Position numbers and translations under genes: made by a program. Below, in pieces: positions 58,683-64,000 of a stretch of 64,000 bases of DNA (positions are counted from its first letter, which is position 1; every line of letters begins with the position of its first letter). The DNA comes from an uncultured Paraprevotella sp. Lineage in GTDB: Bacteria > Bacteroidota > Bacteroidia > Bacteroidales > Bacteroidaceae. The DNA lies in contig CAMWUI010000001.1 of the NCBI GenBank assembly GCA_947177395.1, positions 1 through 64,000 of the forward strand, given 5' to 3'. A model generated the notes under the pieces. It was not told the DNA's origin, made no database searches, and worked only from the letters and a program-made list of their open reading frames with translations.

Positions 58683-60104
58683 ATGAAAAAGAACGACTCA
58701 TTTCTTCGCAAGGGAGGACACGGGTTCCTCCTGCCTTTTATTCTGGTTACCGTATGTTTCGCGCTATGGGGATTTGCCAATGATATCACCAATCCGTTGG
58801 TGGAGGCTTTCTCCAAGATTTTCCGCATGAACGTGGCGCAGGGCGCCCTGGTGCAGACGGCGTTCTACGGAGGCTATTTCGTAATGGCCTTTCCGGCTGC
58901 CCTGTTCATTCGCCGTTACTCCTACAAGGCGGGCGTACTGCTGGGATTGTCACTTTATGCGGCGGGTGCGTTGCTCTTCTTTCCGGCCAAGATGGCGGGT
59001 GCGTTTTCTTTCTTCCTGCTGGCTTATTTCGTGCTGACGTGCGGCCTTTCTTTTCTGGAAACCAGTTGCAATCCTTATATTCTCTCGATGGGTTCCCCCG
59101 CGACGGCCACGCGGAGACTCAATCTGGCCCAGTGTTTCAATCCCGTCGGTTCGCTGTCCGGGATGGCTGTGGCCATGGTGTTCATACAGGCGCGGCTGAA
59201 TCCGGCTGACATGGCGGAGCGCGCACAGTGGGATGAGGCGACTTTCCGTGCAGTAGTGGAGTCGGATCTGGCCATCCTCATCCGTCCCTATCTGTGGGTG
59301 GTGGCCGTGATAGTCCTGCTGTTTGTTTCGCTCTGCCTGGTTCGGGTGCCGTCTGTGACTGACGGTGCGGGAGAAAAGAAAATGGGTAATCGGGAGGCCT
59401 TGCGGCGTCTGTGTGCTTTGCCCCGTTACCGTGAGGGAGTCGTGGCCCAGTTCTTTTATGTCGGGGCGCAGATCATGTGCTGGACATTCATCATCCAGTA
59501 CGGCAAGTTCCTGCTGATGCACGACGCCACAGCCATGGATTCGGCTTTGATGCGGGGAGCCATGAACGTGCTGGGGCTGCTGGATGCGGATACGCACCGT
59601 GCCATTCTGTCAGCTCCGGTCATGACGGAAGCCCACGCCGCCATATTGTCCCAGATGGTGAACATCATGGCCATGGCCGGTTTCTGTCTGAGTCGCTTTG
59701 CCTGTACTTTCCTGATGCGCTATATTTCGGCCGGTCTTTTGTTGACGGTCTTTGCCCTGTTGGCCGGCGGGTGTACGCTGTGCACCATCGTTTCCCAAGG
59801 GATAACGGGCTTTTATGCCCTGATTGGCATATCGGTGTGCATGTCACTCATGTTTCCCACCATCTACGGTATAGCTCTGGAGGGCATGGGCGAGGAGGCC
59901 AAGTTCGGCGCGGCCGGTCTCATCATGAGCATCCTGGGTGGTTCGGTGCTGCCGCCGTTGCAGGGAGCCATTATGGACGCAGGCGATGCCGCAGGTATGC
60001 TGGGCAGTCTTCCTTCCGTCAACCTCTCTTTCGTATTGCCGCTCGTCTGTTTCACCGTCATCGGAATCTATGGTTTCCGGATTTATCGGGGGCGTCTGAA
60101 CTGA
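58683..60104 (+). CDS. MFS sugar transporter, FucP-like
   Basis: FALWGFANDITNPLVEAFSKIF; CGLSFLETSCNPYILSMG; GGSVLPPLQGAIMD. Confidence 0.88.
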   Translation: MKKNDSFLRKGGHGFLLPFILVTVCFALWGFANDITNPLVEAFSKIFRMNVAQGALVQTAFYGGYFVMAFPAALFIRRYSYKAGVLLGLSLYAAGALLFFPAKMAGAFSFFLLAYFVLTCGLSFLETSCNPYILSMGSPATATRRLNLAQCFNPVGSLSGMAVAMVFIQARLNPADMAERAQWDEATFRAVVESDLAILIRPYLWVVAVIVLLFVSLCLVRVPSVTDGAGEKKMGNREALRRLCALPRYREGVVAQFFYVGAQIMCWTFIIQYGKFLLMHDATAMDSALMRGAMNVLGLLDADTHRAILSAPVMTEAHAAILSQMVNIMAMAGFCLSRFACTFLMRYISAGLLLTVFALLAGGCTLCTIVSQGITGFYALIGISVCMSLMFPTIYGIALEGMGEEAKFGAAGLIMSILGGSVLPPLQGAIMDAGDAAGMLGSLPSVNLSFVLPLVCFTVIGIYGFRIYRGRLN

Positions 60105-60130
60105 TTCCGGTCACGCTGTCCACTCGGTGA

Positions 60131-60176
60131 GTGGAATGCATTCCTTATCCCCTAAGGATAGTATTCCTAAGGATGT
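60131..60176. repeat. two-unit 23-bp array (short version of the 39.5 kb array)
   Basis: gtggaatgcattccttatcccct then aaggatagtattcctaaggatgt, near-identical to first and fifth units at 39518-39632. Confidence 0.9.
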
Positions 60177-60233
60177 CATTCCAGTTGGTTTGTCCCCCCC
60201 CCCACGATACTGTTCCCCCTGGGGATAAAAGAA

Positions 60234-60271
60234 AGTCCCCGAAAACTCTTATGTGTGGCTTTTCGGGGACA
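60234..60271. terminator. hairpin terminator between convergent genes
   Basis: gtccccgaaaa ... ttttcggggac, 11-bp perfect stem. Confidence 0.75.
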
Positions 60272-60278
60272 GCTTTGT

Positions 60279-61052
60279 TTACTGTATGTTGGTCCGTATC
60301 TTGCGCAGGTAAGCGTCCAGCCCTTCCTCGTCGTGCCGCTCGATGATGTCGATGAGCGTTTTCATTTCCGAACAGATGTTGGACACCTGATGTTTGGTGC
60401 GCGGGTTGAACAGAATTTCCCGTAGCAGGCAATCATCCTCGCCTAGGACGCCGCGTGCTATCTTCAGATGGCGTTTGAACGTCGTGCCCGGTGCGTCCTG
60501 ATGCTTCATGACGGCGGAGAAGACGAAGGTGGAGACGAACGGGATGCTCAGCGAGTAAGCCATTGTCTCGTCGTGCTCTTCGAACGTGTACTCGCAGATG
60601 TTCAGTCCCAGCCGGTTGTACAGGTCGCGGAAGAAAATACGTCCCATGTAGTCGCCTTCGCTGATGATGATGGCGTTTTCGTGGCTCAGATTGCCCAAGT
60701 TGGCGAAAGTGGGGCCGAACATAGGGTGGGTGCTCACGTAGCGCATGCCGCATGCGTCGTAAAATTCCTTGAAACCGGTCTTTACCGAGGAAATGTCACT
60801 GATGATACAGTCCTTGGAGAGATGCGGAATCACCTGCCGGAACACATCGAGCGTATATTTCAGTGTCACGGCGTTGATGACCAGTTCGGGATCGAACGTG
60901 TCGATTTCGTCGAGCGATGTGAACCGTTGCGTGTTGTAGAGGAACCTCAACCGGCGGGGCTCTACGTCATATACGGCCATTTCGTGGTCGAAGCTCAGCA
61001 GGTCCGTGAAAAACGTGCCCATTTTGCCGGCACCTAATATCAATATTCTCAT
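60279..61052 (-). CDS. tyrA: prephenate dehydrogenase
   Basis: MRILILGAGKMGTFFTDLL Rossmann; STHPMFGPTF; aromatic amino acid cluster. Confidence 0.88.
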   Translation of the reverse strand: MRILILGAGKMGTFFTDLLSFDHEMAVYDVEPRRLRFLYNTQRFTSLDEIDTFDPELVINAVTLKYTLDVFRQVIPHLSKDCIISDISSVKTGFKEFYDACGMRYVSTHPMFGPTFANLGNLSHENAIIISEGDYMGRIFFRDLYNRLGLNICEYTFEEHDETMAYSLSIPFVSTFVFSAVMKHQDAPGTTFKRHLKIARGVLGEDDCLLREILFNPRTKHQVSNICSEMKTLIDIIERHDEEGLDAYLRKIRTNIQ

Positions 61053-61073
61053 GGTGGGTCTTGCCGGAAAAAG

Positions 61074-62141
61074 TTATTTGTTGATGGTTTCCAACTGTTG
61101 TCTCACGCTCTCGCCGTGGATGGCCTCGAATACGACTTTGATGAAGTCGGGGCTCATGCCGCTCATGGCACCCTGTGCCGCGCGTTTGTCGAGTATTTCC
61201 GTATATCGTCCGGTCTGCACGACGGGCATGTTGTGTTCTTTTTTGTAAGTGGCGATCTCGCGGCTGATGCGCATACGTTTGGTGAGCAGGTCCAGCAGCG
61301 TGTTATCTATTTCGTCAATCTGTTTGCGCAGGGCCGACAGACTCTCGGTCGTATCCTTGCTGTCACGGATTACCAGACGGTCCAGGATGAAGTCGAGCAC
61401 CTCCGGGAGCACCTGCTGTTTGGCATCGCTCCAAGCATTGTCCGGGTCGCAATGGCTCTCCACGATGAGGCCTTCGAAGCCCATGTCCATAGCCTGTTGG
61501 CAGAGCGGGGCTATCAGGTCGCGGCGTCCGCCGATGTGGCTCGGGTCGCAGAATATGGGCAACCGGGGGTAGCGGCGGTGCAATTCGATGGGCAGATGCC
61601 ACATCGGGGCGTTGCGGTACATTTTCTGGTCTATGCTGGAGAATCCGCGGTGGATGGCTCCGAGGCGCTTGATACCGGCGCCGTTGATACGCTCCAGGGC
61701 GCCGACCCATAGTTCCACGTCGGGGTTTACGGGATTCTTTACCAATACGGGGATGTCCACTCCCCGAAGCGAGTCGGCCAGTTCCTGCATGGCAAAGGGG
61801 TTGGCCGTGGTGCGGGCACCGATCCAGAGTAGGTCCATGCCGGCATTCAGAGCCTGTTCCACATGCTTGGGCGTGGCCACTTCCGTGGTGATGAGCATGC
61901 CGGTTTCCTCCTTGACGCGCTGCATCCACGGCAGTCCGGCTTCTCCCACGCCTTCGAAGCCTCCCGGTTTGGTGCGGGGTTTCCAGATGCCCGCGCGGAA
62001 CACCTTGCAGCCTTTGGCGGCCAGTTGCCGGGCGGTTTCCATCACTTGTTCTTCAGTCTCGGCGCTACAGGGGCCTGCGATGACCCGCGGTCTCTTGTCT
62101 CCCGTGCCGGGTAACGACAGGGGTTGAAGTTCTAAATCCAT
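61074..62141 (-). CDS. bifunctional DAHP synthase / chorismate mutase
   Basis: VIAGPCSAETEEQV; ARTTANPFAMQELAD; C-terminal chorismate mutase LRKQIDEIDNTLLDLLTKRMRISREIATYKKEH. Confidence 0.94.
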   Translation of the reverse strand: MDLELQPLSLPGTGDKRPRVIAGPCSAETEEQVMETARQLAAKGCKVFRAGIWKPRTKPGGFEGVGEAGLPWMQRVKEETGMLITTEVATPKHVEQALNAGMDLLWIGARTTANPFAMQELADSLRGVDIPVLVKNPVNPDVELWVGALERINGAGIKRLGAIHRGFSSIDQKMYRNAPMWHLPIELHRRYPRLPIFCDPSHIGGRRDLIAPLCQQAMDMGFEGLIVESHCDPDNAWSDAKQQVLPEVLDFILDRLVIRDSKDTTESLSALRKQIDEIDNTLLDLLTKRMRISREIATYKKEHNMPVVQTGRYTEILDKRAAQGAMSGMSPDFIKVVFEAIHGESVRQQLETINK

Positions 62142-62186
62142 AGTCTTTCTTATGTTTATTGTTTATGATTCTTTCTTAGGGATGTG

Positions 62187-63374
62187 TCAGGCAAATACGG
62201 CCCGGATGCGTGCCAGTGCCTCTTCTATCTTTTCGTCCTTGGCGCAGAGCGAGATGCGGATATACCGTCGGCCGTTGCTGCCGAAGATGAAGCCCGGTGT
62301 GATGAACACGCGCGCCTCGTGGAGCACGCGCTCGGTCAGTTCCTCCGCGTCGGCATAGTTGTCGGGAATGCGTCCCCACAGAAACATACCTACCTGCGAC
62401 GGGTCGAACGAGCAGCCGAGTGTTCTCATGATTTCCTCGGCCAATGCCCGCCGGCGGGCATACGTGACGATGTTGGCCTGTTCGTGCCAGTCCTTGTCAT
62501 TGCGGTAAGCTTCGGCTGCCGCCAGTTGCAGGGCACGGAACGTGCCGGAGTCAATGTTGCTCTTCACTTTCACTATCCAACTGACGAATTCGGCGTTCGT
62601 GGCCAGCATGCCTACGCGCCATCCCGGCATGTTGTGGCTTTTGCTCATGGAGTTGAACTCGATGCAGCATTCTTTGGCTCCCGGTATCTGAAGCAGGCTG
62701 ATGGGCTGCCGGTTGAGGATGAAACTATAGGGGTTGTCGTTCACCACCACGATATTGTGCCGCCAGGCGAAGTCCACCAGCGCTTCGTAGGTTTCCCGCC
62801 GGGCGTTGGCCCCGGTCGGCATGTTCGGATAGTTGGTCCACATGATTTTTACGCGCGACAAGTCCGTGCGTTCCAGTGCCCCGAAGTCAGGTTGCCATCC
62901 GTTTTCGGGCAACAGGTCGTAGGTGACGATGTCGCTGCCCAGAATCTTGTTGAGCGACGTGTAGGTGGGGTAGCCCGGATTGGGGACCAGTACCTGGTCT
63001 CCCGGATTGGCCAGTGCCAGTGTCACATGCAGGATGCCTTCCTTCGACCCGATGAGCGGCTGGATTTCCGTCCGCGGGTCGAGCGTCACGCCGTACCATC
63101 GCCGGTAGAAGTCCGCCATAGCCTCTTTCAATTCCGGTATGCCCACGGTGGGCTGGTAGCCGTGCATGTCCGGTCTTCGTGCGTTCTCGCAGAGAGTCTC
63201 TATCGTTTTTTGCGACGGCGGCATGTCCGGGCTTCCGATGGCCAGACTGATGATGTCCTTTCCTTCCGCATTCATGCGGGCCACTTCCTTGCCCTTGACA
63301 GAGAAGTAGTATTCGTTGACGAGTGACAGGCGTTCCGCCGGCCGTATGTTCGGGTTATAAACTTTGTTTTCCAT
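62187..63374 (-). CDS. class I/II pyridoxal phosphate-dependent aminotransferase
   Basis: IGSPDMPPS; NPGYPTY; NYPNMPTGA; FNSMSKSHNMPGWRVG. Confidence 0.92.
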   Translation of the reverse strand: MENKVYNPNIRPAERLSLVNEYYFSVKGKEVARMNAEGKDIISLAIGSPDMPPSQKTIETLCENARRPDMHGYQPTVGIPELKEAMADFYRRWYGVTLDPRTEIQPLIGSKEGILHVTLALANPGDQVLVPNPGYPTYTSLNKILGSDIVTYDLLPENGWQPDFGALERTDLSRVKIMWTNYPNMPTGANARRETYEALVDFAWRHNIVVVNDNPYSFILNRQPISLLQIPGAKECCIEFNSMSKSHNMPGWRVGMLATNAEFVSWIVKVKSNIDSGTFRALQLAAAEAYRNDKDWHEQANIVTYARRRALAEEIMRTLGCSFDPSQVGMFLWGRIPDNYADAEELTERVLHEARVFITPGFIFGSNGRRYIRISLCAKDEKIEEALARIRAVFA

Positions 63375-64000
63375 CTGTGTATTCACCTAATATTTTTAAT
63401 TCCTGAGTAAGCGGTATGATGGCGTCGATGCCTTGCGTGTAGCGTGTGTAGTTCCCGAAGGTCAGGTCGATGTAGAACATGTACTGCCATTCCTTGCCGA
63501 TGATGGGGAGCGACTGGATTTTGGTCAGGTTCAGTTTGTAGAACGAGAGAATGGACAGCACCTGCGACAGGGAACCTTCCTCGTGGGGCAGGGAGAATAC
63601 CAGGCTGGCCTTGTTCGTCTGCCGTATGTCGCGCAGCAGGTTGGCCCGCTGCGGGTTGCAGAACACGAGGAAGCGCGTATAGTTGTGCTTGTTGGTCTCG
63701 ATGCCCTCCTGCAGCACTTTCATGCCGTAGAGCGGGGCCGCATACTTGGAACAGATGGCGGCATGCCCCCTCAGTTCCTTGCGGCTGATGTTTTCGGCCG
63801 AGCCTGCCGTGTCGTCGCATTCCACCACCTTCATTTCCGGATGCCGGTTCAGAAAATCCCGGCATTGCATCAGGGCCACGGGGTGTGAGTTCACTTCCGT
63901 GATATCTTCCCAGTTGTCTTCCGGCAGACACATGATGCTGTGCGAAATGTGCAGTTTGTGTTCGCCGATGATGGTGGCGCCGCTGTCGCGCAGCAGTTCG
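63355..64000 (-). CDS. pheA: prephenate dehydratase (partial, runs off right edge)
   Basis: TRFLVFCNPQRANL; ACT domain SLVFSLPHEEGSLSQVLSILSFYKLNLTKIQSLPI; frame stays open to position 64000. Confidence 0.85.
   Translation of the reverse strand, partial: ELLRDSGATIIGEHKLHISHSIMCLPEDNWEDITEVNSHPVALMQCRDFLNRHPEMKVVECDDTAGSAENISRKELRGHAAICSKYAAPLYGMKVLQEGIETNKHNYTRFLVFCNPQRANLLRDIRQTNKASLVFSLPHEEGSLSQVLSILSFYKLNLTKIQSLPIIGKEWQYMFYIDLTFGNYTRYTQGIDAIIPLTQELKILGEYTDGKQSL

Noticed and set aside
1-64000. tRNA, rRNA, prophage or transposase genes
   Set aside because: None recognised by eye; a tRNAscan or ISfinder run would be needed to exclude them

Overview
This 64 kb window reads as chromosomal DNA from a member of the Bacteroidota, probably Bacteroidales. 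The support is two SusC/SusD pairs, several TAnnTTTG -7 promoter elements and a T9SS-like C-terminus; no species call is made. Housekeeping content includes nadK, pdxJ, ispD, recG, ndk, tpiA, folE, ferritin, dnaG, a cobU-cobT-cobS-cobC block, and a tyrA / DAHP synthase-chorismate mutase / aminotransferase / pheA block cut by the right edge. Accessory content includes two SusCD loci paired with peptidases, a PNGase F-like protein, a WYL regulator beside a GIY-YIG-like gene and an apparent gene remnant, a solitary VapE-like gene, and an AlbA_2/Schlafen-type regulator. The most unusual coding locus is an apparent eight-gene co-directional operon (40172-50025). It encodes a tubulin/FtsZ-superfamily protein with a C-terminal GYF_2-like domain, a small membrane protein, a zinc-ribbon/TM/Ig-like/MORN-like protein, and five predicted exported proteins I cannot assign. 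The most unusual non-coding signal is a dispersed composite repeat built of 23-bp and 24-bp units in five intergenic regions, with unit variants conserved in order between loci. Two of these arrays lie beside a larger dyad centred on or near CCTTTAAAGG. A third region, upstream of the VapE-like gene, has four hairpins, two of them with the same GGAAT loop but different stems, and symmetrically spaced ATGGTTCA repeats. All calls come from reading the sequence and the supplied ORFs; no database search was run.
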